Shown piece after piece: positions 1 to 8,181 of a stretch of 18,920 nucleotides of DNA (position 1 is the stretch's first letter; every line of letters begins with the position of its first letter). The translations under genes were made by a program, and so were the position numbers. Under the pieces are notes generated by a model. That model was not told where the DNA came from, did not search any database, and saw only the letters and a list, made by a program, of their open reading frames with translations. The stretch is from Coemansia sp. RSA 1804 (lineage: Eukaryota; Kickxellomycota; Kickxellomycetes; Kickxellales; Kickxellaceae), in assembly GCA_027578815.1 (NCBI GenBank), contig JANBTH010000372.1, positions 1-18,920 on the forward strand, written 5' to 3'.

Positions 1-96
1 CGGATCGGAATCGACGCCCGGATAACCTGTTCCATCGTGAACGGATGGATCACCTCAGAGCCATAGTACGTCAGCTCAGCCGTGTTCATCGTAAAA
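1..96 (-). CDS. HOM3: Aspartate kinase (Hom3-type), internal segment, cut by left edge
   Basis: Aspartokinase phosphorylates L-aspartate, the first step of threonine, methionine and homoserine synthesis in fungi. Read on the minus strand from the ATG at 89, the frame gives MNTAELTYYGS followed by EVIHPFTMEQVIRASIPI. This matches the conserved segment of yeast Hom3 at the end of the catalytic domain, before the ACT regulatory domains. In Hom3 this segment lies about 350 residues from the N-terminus, so the ATG at 89 is unlikely to be a normal start. The frame has a stop codon a little upstream (TAA near 117-119). A possible splice acceptor (TAG at 99-97, with an AATAAC branch-like site just upstream) would start the exon at 96. 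No earlier aspartokinase exon could be found between 97 and 1560. The family is clear; gene structure and integrity are not. Confidence 0.8.
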
Positions 97-1560
97 CTAA
101 TATATATTGGCATAAGTTATTGGCAAAAATATCTCGTCACAGCCAAGACTATATCAGATACATGAGCTAGAATATTCACTTCAAACATCTAAAGATCTGA
201 TTCTGTCGGTTAATATTCTAGTGACGATTTGATCCTGGTGTATATTTGTGGCAATTCAAGTTGCACCAGGCGTCGGTGATTGCCTTGCATGAAAGAATGG
301 CTGACTGGCTGGAAAAACGATCGACATCCCCTACGGTCCGGCTCATTGTCAAAAAGCAAACCGCAAGCTGGCGAGATTTGAATGACGGAATGTTGTTTAT
401 TTTTGGACACATGTGCGCTCACACTGCAATTTTTTATTTGTGAAACCCTACAAACACAGAAAGTGAAGCTATTTCGCAACCCTCTTTTTGTGGGTGGAAA
501 CCGCAACCATTGCGCAATTTCGGCAGTATCGGCTCATAGTGCAATAGGCCATGTCCAAGCTAAATGTGGCTCTGTTCACTTCAACAGAAAACTTTTTTCT
601 TTTTTGTCTCTGTGAATGCCATCCCAAAGGAATTTTTCTATCATTCAATGCGGAAATCTTATCTTTGGCTGTTCAAGCAAGCTGCCAGTTACCAAACCGC
701 TCAGATTTTTTGTAAAAGAGTAATAACTTTTCTATATTCTACAAAGCAAACACCTTTCGGGGTATAGCCAAGAACCTGGGATTGAAACAAAATATCGAGC
801 AAAGTTCTTAAAATGACCTTGTAAACCAACAAGGCAGGCCAAAAGCGGTGCGTGATATGCTTAGTCTAAAAGTTCTCGTTTGGCTAGATTTCGGGGAAAC
901 AGGTTCTTCTGGAGGATTGGCACAAAGACGTTTCTTTTCTTTTCGTTCTATTTTATTTTTGCTACATCAGACTGAGATTTGCACCGTGTATTGCCTGTGT
1001 CTGCATCTTTTGTTTCTTTCTGAGCGCTCCTGCATTTCCCCTCCCCCAAGCAAAAAAATTACAAAGAGAGGAAAAGAACATGCGCGATTTGCACTGTAAT
1101 TTCAGGACACTGCGTCTATTTTGGCACTGTCACTTTCTTTTGTTTTTATTTCTCATTTTCCTTCTCTACTTTTCCTCTTCATAACAAAACCCCCTCTAAT
1201 TATTCTGCTTGTTTGACACACAGGCTATCTTTTTCTTCTCCTTGTCCTTGTTCTTATCCTATTCATCCGACTCCGTTTTTCAAATACGCCTTTGTTTCCT
1301 GTTCACATTTTGTTTGCATTTTCCATCCCAAGCCCTTTTTACCGACACCACAGTCTGCATTGAATCCAGAGTAGCCGTTTCGATTTGATCTGGGACCACT
1401 CTATATTTCGTTCTATCTCTGTTCCTTTACACTAGTCACACGCCACGCCACCTTACTCCCCTACCGGTCCGCATCAACTTCCCTATTTACTTTTCTCTAG
1501 TCCCTCTTTTAATCATTCGGTCGTTTACTGCTCACATATCGACCCTCCCACTTACCTCTA
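97..1560. other. Long intergenic spacer, upstream region of the mucin-like gene
   Basis: About 1.46 kb with no gene I can support. The left part (97-850) is AT-rich with scattered short frames. One plus-strand frame at 225-443 is somewhat coding-like but matches nothing I recognise. From about 930 to 1560 the plus strand becomes strongly pyrimidine-rich, with many TTTTCTT, CTCCTT and CCCTC runs. This is common in fungal promoters and 5' leaders and runs up to the ATG at 1561. No TATA box or recognised operator stands out. No tRNA or repeat was seen. The missing N-terminal half of the aspartokinase would be expected here on the minus strand and was not found. Confidence 0.6.
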
Positions 1561-4500
1561 ATGAATCTGCGGAGAATCCGCGTTGGGCTCGCTCTTGTCC
1601 TGGCTATCGGTATTGCTGCCAGCGCAAACTCAGACTCCTCTGATGAGGAAACTGTTAATGCGCGGGAAAGCACAGCCTTGCCTAAAGTTGATGAGGTAAG
1701 TTACAGCTCTATTGGAAAACAGATGTGCACAGGGACAACAATGGTCTTTGCCATTGTGTGTCGCCTATAAATGGACCAGAAATAAAATGAACATATTTCT
1801 AACGACCTCTTCTATTTATGCACCGTCTGTTTGCTTGTTTACTTGTTTGTTTATTTTGAAGCTTTATTTAGACTACTGCTGTCGAAATCCTGCCCACCTC
1901 CGAATTCGACGTATCGACATTTCTGAACACCGATCCACTTGGTAATTCGTCGGACGTCAACGACGACACAGAAACACAGAAAGAAGTCGTCCACAGCTCC
2001 GATGCTGCTGTGCCAGCAAGTTCCGAGGAAGAAAAGCAGACAGAAGCTACCGGTCGCGACGTGACATCCGAAGCCGAGCCATCCACTATTGAGACCGATG
2101 TTTTGACCTCATCACCAGCTACTAAAAGTCCTCCGCATGAGTCAACCAACGAGCCTACTGAGGCCGAGACAAAGGTTGAGACTGAAACTGTTGCTGAGAC
2201 TGAGGTCGACAGCCATACTGAACCAGATTCCACTAACTATGACAGCAGCTTGCCATCGGAGACTGCACCACTTGAACCATCCGAAGGTAATATATCAACG
2301 ACCCACGTTCTGCCCTCAGCAGAACCATTGTCTCCAGAGGACAATGACAGCAGTACCCCTGAAGAGAATGAACCGACAACCTTTGCGAAGCCTACTCTCG
2401 AAGAGACGGTTTCAGATGATCTATCCACCACTCCCACACCTATCACCACTCCCACACACCACCCATTGCCCACCGCCTCTCTACCAATCTCTACCGATCT
2501 TCTTACTGTGCCTGAAGAAGAAACAAACACTGGCCTTTCAGACAGTTATGTTGAACCTCAGAGCACCGATCACCTTCCTTCTTTGACTTTGGAAGACACC
2601 TTGACATCCGATGTCACCTCTTTCAAAGAGGCAACATCTGTTGCTGAAGGTGTTTTTTCAACTTCTGAGGAGTTAGATAAAAGCGAGACCACTGTTTTCC
2701 CAACATGGGAACGAGAGAGCAGCTTTCCTTCTATCACCACCACTCCGGAACCCGCTCTATCCGATGACTCGCTGGTAGAGACATCGCCTTTAGAGCAAGA
2801 GAGCACCGGTGAGGCCACCTTGAATGACACAAACCAATCCACCTATTCTATTCCAATCACTCAAGAGTTCACTCTATCTGATGACTCGGTTGTAGAGTCG
2901 TTGCCTTTAGAACCAGAGAGCACCGGCGAGGCCACCTCACTTACTATTCCAATCACCACCGATACCACCTTGACAGACACAAACCAATCCACCTATTTTA
3001 CACCTTTACCACCACCAACTAACCACCCTGACCCCATCCTTTCACCCACCATCTTTGATACTTCATTCACTGAAGAATCGATAGATTTACCAACCGACGA
3101 CCGTACCAACAGTGACAATACCGATGCGGATTCTGTTCCAATAACTGCAGACGCTAGCACCATTTTGGAAGAAGCAAGCGGTAGTCTGGGTAGTGATATC
3201 TCACTTTCCGAGCCATCAGGGGTTGATGTATCGTTGCCCTGGCTGTCAATACCCGAGATATCGATTCCTGAACTATCAATCCCCGAAGTCACATTTATCT
3301 GGGAATCAGACGAAACGCCTACTGATTTCTCTACGCCGGAAGAAGCGCCAACCACAGATATTGTTGAAGAGTCAACGGCAGATGGCTTTACTGCAGCCCC
3401 TAGTGAAGATGTAACTGGTGCAAAGGAAACCACAGTGCGGCCAAGCATTACATTACCAGAGGTAAGCTGGCCCGAAGTAGAGTGGTCCACGTTTAGCTGG
3501 CCCGAGGTTACCTGGCCAGAAGTTACCTGGCCAGAAGTTAGCTGGCCCGAGGTCACATGGCCCGAGGTTAGTTGGCCTGAAATCAGCTGGCCCGAAGTGA
3601 CCTGGCCTGGTGACGAGACACAGACCGGTGATGACTTTGAAACCGATACGTTCAATCCTACAAGCAGTGCTCTTTCCATTATCGAAGTACCGACATGGTT
3701 GCAGACGGAGAGCTTTGGGGAGGACACAACTATAAGTCAGTTTATTCCTCCTTGGCTGCAGACCAGCGAGGAGGACAGTGCGTTTATTCCTCCGACTTTT
3801 GCCACTGCTGACACGCTCGACTCGTTTGAAGACTTCACAACAGGCGATACATTTGTTATAAGCACGCCCTTCACTGATGGATTTGAGGAGACAAGTTTCG
3901 ATGGGACGGAACCCACAGGCTCGTTTGATGACTTTTCCAATTCGTTCTGGATTCGTCCAACAGACGAAATCAGCGATACCACATACGAGGATATCAGCGA
4001 CATCACAAACGTACCTTCAACAATCCCAGAATCGGAATATCCTGGATCCACTGATGACAACAGGTTTTCCACTGATGAGGGTAGCATGGAGATTAGCTCT
4101 CCGAACAGCGAATACAGCTCTCCCAGTGATGAGGGTAGCTTTGAGGTCAGCTCTCCAGTCGGTCGGTCTACAGATGTCGAGTCGTCGCAATTCTTCTCTA
4201 CGGATGAGGAGAATGAGGATATCTCGAGCAGACCCACGCACACTTACAGCTCCCAAGAATCTGAGGTGTCGACTCCTGAACGGGAGAGCACACCAGCAAC
4301 CACTCATGTTGAGCAGACACCAGCGACCACGCATGTTGAGGAGCCGCCAACAACAATGCCATCGTCAACAACGTCGTCGACAACCAAGAGCTTAATCTCT
4401 GTGCCCACTTCTGTCGACTTTAGTCGCTTGACCGCCGAGCCAACCGAACTGGCATCTGCCACTGACACCACCGACACTGGGAACTCTCTGCCTCAGGTGA

Positions 4501-5168
4501 TCTTCAATCCGCTCGGCTCTACATGCAGCCAGTGTCTGACTTTTACACTCAGGATTCTTGCGCCATACGAGAACCTGTTTGGATCGAACAACTACTTGGC
4601 CTCGCAAGCCTTCAACCAAGTCCCGAATCTCGTGGCTTTGGCGCTGGGCATCAACGAGAACCGCGCTACGGCGTCCATGATTTTTGCCCAGGAGGATACT
4701 GTTGTCACAGCAAACCGCCGGCGGTCAATGCTCATTCGCAAGTCGGAGCCAGACTACCCCCACTACTATATCAGCCTTTCAATCACGAAGGACAGCTCCG
4801 CTGTGAATCCGAAATCGGAGCTGCAGCTTCTCTCCACGACGTTGAGCTCGCAGGTACGCGACTCGTCAAGCGACCTGCACACCCTTAACTCGTGGGGCCC
4901 GCTCATTGACAGGACTTATATGAAGGTGACTAGCAACATGGACGATCTCAACGGCGTTGCGCAGGTTGCCCCCGACAGCCCCGGTCAGGTGGATAGTCCT
5001 CTTCAAGGCGATGCAAAGTCCAGCTCGCGGTCCAAGTGGATTGGCGTTGGCGTTGGCGTTGGCTGCGCGGTTGTGATCGCTGCGTGCGTTCTTTTGGTCC
5101 ACTACCGCCGCCGCAACCATATTCTGAGCAAGAGGCAGATTCGCCAGAACTTTGTTGCTATCCAGTAA
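1561..5168 (+). CDS. Mucin-like single-pass surface protein with WPEV repeats and membrane-proximal domain
   Basis: Spliced model: exon 1 at 1561-1695, exon 2 at 1872-5168, phase 0, 1143 residues. Residues 1-22 are a signal peptide (basic start, then VGLALVLAIGIAASA). Residues 23-917 are an extracellular stalk very rich in Ser, Thr, Glu and Pro, as expected for heavy O-glycosylation. It holds SIPE pentads (504-518), a WPEV pentad array (577-624) and a duplicated block near 340-420. Residues 918-1070 are a compact domain with a CSQC motif (930-933). Residues 1101-1121 form a membrane helix, followed by HYRRRN and a short basic cytoplasmic tail ending VAIQ. The layout resembles signalling mucins such as Msb2/Hkr1, but I see no clear sequence identity. 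The role is unknown; a cell-wall or surface sensor or adhesin is inference. No GPI signal was seen. Confidence 0.85.
1696..1871 (+). other. Intron 1 of the mucin-like gene
   Basis: Donor is GAG|GTAAGT at 1695/1696; acceptor is TTTATTTAG|ACT at 1871/1872; length 176 nt, phase 0. Exon 1 is exactly 45 codons and ends ...PKVDE. Exon 2 opens with TTAVEILPTSE and stays in the frame of the long ORF to 5168. Joining the two puts a good signal peptide on a protein that needs one. An earlier AG (TTTTGAAG) would shift the frame. Confidence 0.88.
2751..3000 (+). repeat. Tandem imperfect duplication inside the mucin-like stalk
   Basis: Two copies of a roughly 100-130 bp block. Both contain SDDS.VE..PLE.ESTGEAT, followed by a DTNQSTY segment. 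The first runs from about 2751 to 2850 and the second from about 2869 to 3000. The second copy has an extra insert (SLTIPITTDT) before DTNQSTY. The copies have diverged at the nucleotide level, so this is an older internal duplication. The segment DTNQST carries an N-glycosylation sequon in both copies. Confidence 0.8.
3246..3290 (+). repeat. Three SIPE[ILV] pentapeptide repeats
   Basis: Fifteen-base units encode SIPEI, SIPEL and SIPEV back to back (residues 504-518 of the spliced protein). Synonymous codons differ between units, so they are not recent slippage products. They share the Pro-Glu-aliphatic core and five-residue period with the WPEV array about 220 bp downstream. Confidence 0.9.
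3465..3608 (+). repeat. Trp-Pro-Glu-Val pentapeptide array (15-bp period)
   Basis: Roughly ten 15-base units encode [ST]WPE[VI]. The order is SWPEV, a degenerate EWSTF, then SWPEV, TWPEV, TWPEV, SWPEV, TWPEV, SWPEI, SWPEV and a terminal TWP before GDE. The two adjacent TWPEV units at about 3510-3539 are identical in DNA, suggesting recent slippage. Most other units differ at third positions. They cover residues 577-624. A tryptophan every five residues is unusual in a Ser/Thr-rich stalk. Confidence 0.95.
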
Positions 5169-5882
5169 AGGAGTTCCTCGCTATTTAATGGACTAATCTC
5201 CTAAACACTCGTTTATTTCGACATCTTTCGTGTTTTTCCCTATCTTTTCTTCGTTTCTAAACTTTTCCCTTTTCCCGGTTTTACTTTTTACATTTCCCGT
5301 TTCTATTTTCTTTCTTGTGGTTTAATGAAGTGTTATTTTCGCGATATTTCGGATATTAAAGAGTCTTCAGATGCGTCTGTTGACTTTATTTACTTGTTAT
5401 TGTTTTGGCCAAAGTGAAAATCTTCAGTTGCGATTCTGGATGACAGTGGACTTTTACAGAATATCCAAAATATTAAAGTAGATTATCCATTGCATTTTTC
5501 ATTTCAATATTGCAAAGCAAAATCCAAAGATGAATAACGTTTTGGAGAAGCAATGGCTGTAGTCTCATTTTAAAACGTAACGCAGTAAACCAAATGTGGG
5601 AAGCTTCTGTATTGCTCTTTTTTTCTTATGTATTTTCAAAACACATTACTTTCGCTTCGTTTATCATTTAATTCGGCTTGTAATCCAAGCTTTCCTATTG
5701 ATCTGGGTTCCTTTAAATCTGCATCCCTAATAGCTGCCTTCTTTATGTCCCTAACGCCTAGCAGTACACGAATAGGTACGGGAAAATAGGGATGGTGGAT
5801 GAAAAAATGTGCTTTCTCTCTTCCATTTCCTATTCCCTCATTCGCAAACGACGCATTGAAATTGCACAAAACACTGAACCAC
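5169..5882. other. Intergenic spacer between mucin-like gene and Ser-rich gene
   Basis: About 0.7 kb of AT-rich DNA holding the 3' region of the mucin-like gene and the promoter side of the next plus-strand gene. The first 160 bp are T- and C-rich on the plus strand (many TTTTCC and TTTCTT runs). No exact AATAAA was seen close to the stop; ATTAAA occurs near 5353. An 82-codon ATG frame on the minus strand (5636-5884) has no recognisable features and I do not call it. Confidence 0.55.
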
Positions 5883-5921
5883 ATGGCGCGACTGACAATG
5901 CATGCCCTCTTCCCTACCCGT

Positions 5922-5991
5922 GTAAGAAGCTATCATTCCCAGGCAGTCTCTTTCATTTTCTACTGACATTTCTTTCCTCTAGCTTTTTTAG
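5922..5991 (+). other. Candidate intron near the 5' end of the Ser-rich gene
   Basis: Donor CGT|GTAAGA at 5921/5922; branch-like CTGAC near 5962-5966; pyrimidine tract TTTCTTTCCTCTAG; second TAG at 5989-5991. Splicing to 5992 is phase 0. It joins a 13-codon exon starting at ATG 5883 (good context, ACCACATGG) to the frame that reads on into the Ser-rich protein. That frame is open back to exactly 5992. Using the first AG (5982) gives an immediate in-frame TAG. The intron could also lie wholly in the 5' leader, with translation from 6097. Confidence 0.5.
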
Positions 5992-6085
5992 CTTCATGGA
6001 ATACACTCGTTGCATATTTTAATAAACAGCATACAAATATTTATCTTCCGCTTATTCTTCTTCAAACGCTTCTTGAAACCAGCTC

Positions 6086-6097
6086 ATGTGCGGATAA
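6086..6097 (+). promoter_or_regulatory. Three-codon upstream ORF overlapping the start at 6097
   Basis: ATG TGC GGA TAA occupies 6086-6097. The A of its stop codon is the A of the ATG at 6097, giving TAATG at 6095-6099. If translation starts at 6097, this minimal uORF would place terminating ribosomes on the start codon, a possible reinitiation arrangement. If the start is the upstream exon at 5883, this is simply internal coding sequence. Confidence 0.4.
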
Positions 6098-7272
6098 TGT
6101 CGCCGACACATTTCTCCGACATCCAGACAGCTGACAGCACTATTTCTTCTCAGGCAGTGCATGGTCATCCACAGCCATACAGTCGACAGAGGCTTGCTAG
6201 ACGTGCCGTTTTGGGCAATGGTGGAAGTCTGCTGTCTGTTCCTGGAAACACATTTGGCTATCCAAAGAGATTCAGCGCTATAGACATGACCGGGTATTCT
6301 AGCAATCTTGAACCTATTGGCGAGTTGGGAGGATTTGACTACTATTTGAGCGATGCTAGTGAGGAAAACAGCAACATCATACCAACAGAGCAAACATCTG
6401 CGGCACCAAGGGGCTACCAAGGCAGTCGACGGTATCTAAATAGGTGCATAAACGATACAGTTGAATGGGCTGTTGACGAGCGCACTTTGGCGACAGGCTC
6501 ACAAGCATTCCGCAAGACACAGGCCCGGGGCAACAGCAGCGTTAGCAGCGAGAATGAAAGTAGCGCCGAAAGCAACAAAAGCTCAGGCCGCCAGTCTTGG
6601 GCCACTCTTGGTCGACGACTAAGTCTTAGGAACACTGCCGTTGGCAATGCCTTTTCTGCCCTTTCTTCCTCGCAGCAGAGGTCACCAGACGCTACGTTTG
6701 CAAGCAGAGATGACACTTTCTCACATTCACTGCACCGTGCAGACGGATTGCAGCCGATTGGTGCCAGACGACGCACATCGTGGTTGGGCTCTATCAAAAA
6801 GCGCATCAAAGGAAAGGATCGAAAGAATCGCGGTGGCGGTGTTGAAACAATGCCAATCACAAGCACGTTTTTCGAGGAGAATGAGGATAGAGGCGCAGAT
6901 GACTTTGTTGATAGCAGCTACGCCAAGCCCGACACGCGTGCAACCGATACTCTGTTTGAAGCTTACGACTCTGCAGGCTCTGGAAATCCAGTTCAGAGCG
7001 TCTATCCACGTCTGCGTTCGCAGCCATCTCTCAGCAGTAGCTCCGCAAGAAACACAGATGACGAGAGCTCTATATACAATGCTAACGAGGTGGGATTTGT
7101 ACCAGACACTGATAATCTGATGGACAACAATCCACGTGTGGTATATTCCATGCGCAAACAGCAGAGTTGGGTCTTGAAAAGGCCACAATTCATGCTTCCT
7201 TACAGAACTAGCATATCGGGAAACGCTCCATACAGGGTGCTACATGAGTTGCCCCGCAACCACGCCGTGTAG
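6097..7272 (+). CDS. Unrecognised Ser-rich basic protein
   Basis: 391 residues from the ATG at 6097. An alternative spliced start at 5883 would add about 48 residues, including a hydrophobic Phe/Ile-rich stretch. I do not recognise a family. The protein looks largely disordered and is rich in Ser, Asn and Arg. It has two basophilic-kinase style sites, RRLS (173-176) and RRRTS (224-228). The second is followed by a Trp and a strongly basic stretch, KKRIKGKDRKNR (234-245), that could bind membrane lipid or nucleic acid. Ser runs occur at 150-165 and near 310-320. The C-terminus is less polar (SWVLKRPQFMLPY...). A cytoplasmic phosphoprotein or scaffold is the most one can infer. It converges on the SAP30BP-like gene, with 117 bp between the stops. 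Confidence 0.7.
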   Translation: MSPTHFSDIQTADSTISSQAVHGHPQPYSRQRLARRAVLGNGGSLLSVPGNTFGYPKRFSAIDMTGYSSNLEPIGELGGFDYYLSDASEENSNIIPTEQTSAAPRGYQGSRRYLNRCINDTVEWAVDERTLATGSQAFRKTQARGNSSVSSENESSAESNKSSGRQSWATLGRRLSLRNTAVGNAFSALSSSQQRSPDATFASRDDTFSHSLHRADGLQPIGARRRTSWLGSIKKRIKGKDRKNRGGGVETMPITSTFFEENEDRGADDFVDSSYAKPDTRATDTLFEAYDSAGSGNPVQSVYPRLRSQPSLSSSSARNTDDESSIYNANEVGFVPDTDNLMDNNPRVVYSMRKQQSWVLKRPQFMLPYRTSISGNAPYRVLHELPRNHAV

Positions 7273-7389
7273 CAAACATACACACTAACATACCATACCT
7301 TATTACACTTTTCTAATTATCGGAATATATAGAGAATAATACATTTTAATCCATGGCACTTGCCAACATAACAAGAATATAACAAAGTT

Positions 7390-8181
7390 CTACTTTTTAG
7401 ACTTGGTCAAGTGCTGGGCTATTAATCTAGCTCGTTGTACAGCATCCTCAAAAGATTTACCGTTCTGTGCCTGCACAGTTGTCGCGGTCTGTGCAATCTG
7501 GTGTCCAGCTGACTGAAACTGTATCTTGCGAATCCCATTTGCAGCTGCCTCTGCTGTTTTCCGCGCAGCGTACTCGCGTGCTCTTCTCTCTTGATCGCTC
7601 GCCAGATCCTTTGCATTAAAGTCACTCCTAAGAGTTGCCGAATCAAAGCCGTCCGGTGGCATGTTTGATCCGGTCTCTTCCAGATCCAAGTGATCCACAA
7701 GTCTTTTGTATATATTTGGGTTCCGGAAAGTTTTGTTTCGCATCAGCGCGTCATTAAAATTGGCACCTTGGCGCTTCAACGCATGCCAATGGTTAAACTT
7801 GTCTTGAAGTTCTGATGAGCATTCGCCCAGCTCTGGACGCGTTATAAAATCGGGGATTTGCCCACATCCTAACAGCCGCTCCAAGTCATGTTTTGTTTTT
7901 CTGTAGGCCTCCAGCTGCTCATCGCTTACGTTGGAATAAGCCTGTTCGCTGTCGGACTTTTTATCCAAGTTTTCATCTAGCGGTGCATCCTTATCGGTAT
8001 TCAATGTTCCGTCTTCAAAATGATCTTCCGTCACGGTATCAACAGTGTCAATATTTTCCTCCTTGACATTCTGTAAAGAATTGGTACTCAAATGTACTTC
8101 GCTGTGCTCTGAATCGCTGCTCTCTCTATCGCTGCCATAGTCGCCAAGTGCAACCAAGAGAGAGTTTGACGGGGTTTCCAT
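7390..8181 (-). CDS. SAP30BP / HCNGP-family protein
   Basis: 263 residues, single exon, ATG at 8181. SAP30BP (HCNGP) is a nuclear protein linked to transcription repression through SAP30 and, in animals, to splicing. Three parts match. A short N-terminal ALGDYGSD (11-18) is followed by a Ser/Asp/Glu-rich region, as in the human protein. Residues 120-150 (CSSELQDKFNHW...) correspond to the CS..LQDK block. Residues 154-180 (NPNIYKRLVDHLDLEETG then SNMPPDGFD) match the signature NPSIYEKLI...IDELGTNYPKDMFD. A coiled, Arg/Ala-rich segment follows (about 195-220). The C-terminus (HLTKSKK) is basic. Length is a little under the human form (about 308). Confidence in the family is high; the exact role in this organism is inferred. 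Confidence 0.88.
   Translation of the reverse strand: METPSNSLLVALGDYGSDRESSDSEHSEVHLSTNSLQNVKEENIDTVDTVTEDHFEDGTLNTDKDAPLDENLDKKSDSEQAYSNVSDEQLEAYRKTKHDLERLLGCGQIPDFITRPELGECSSELQDKFNHWHALKRQGANFNDALMRNKTFRNPNIYKRLVDHLDLEETGSNMPPDGFDSATLRSDFNAKDLASDQERRAREYAARKTAEAAANGIRKIQFQSAGHQIAQTATTVQAQNGKSFEDAVQRARLIAQHLTKSKK

Noticed and set aside
2010..2012. GTG at 2010 as the start of the mucin-like protein
   Set aside because: It is only an internal Val codon. The frame is open upstream to the acceptor at 1871, and exon 1 supplies an ATG and signal peptide.
1868..4243. Chain of long minus-strand open frames opposite the mucin-like gene (up to 244 codons, with repeated TSGQ units)
   Set aside because: All lie in one antisense frame and are broken by stops. 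Their repeats are the mirror of the plus-strand WPEV array. They follow from the biased Ser/Thr/Glu/Pro codons of the real gene.
5636..5884. 82-codon minus-strand ATG frame
   Set aside because: No recognisable domain. It lies opposite a candidate exon and promoter with AT-rich composition, so it is best explained by chance.
6010..6096. Start of the Ser-rich protein at 6010
   Set aside because: The codon is TTG. Only 6097 (ATG) or a spliced start at 5883 is acceptable for a nuclear gene.
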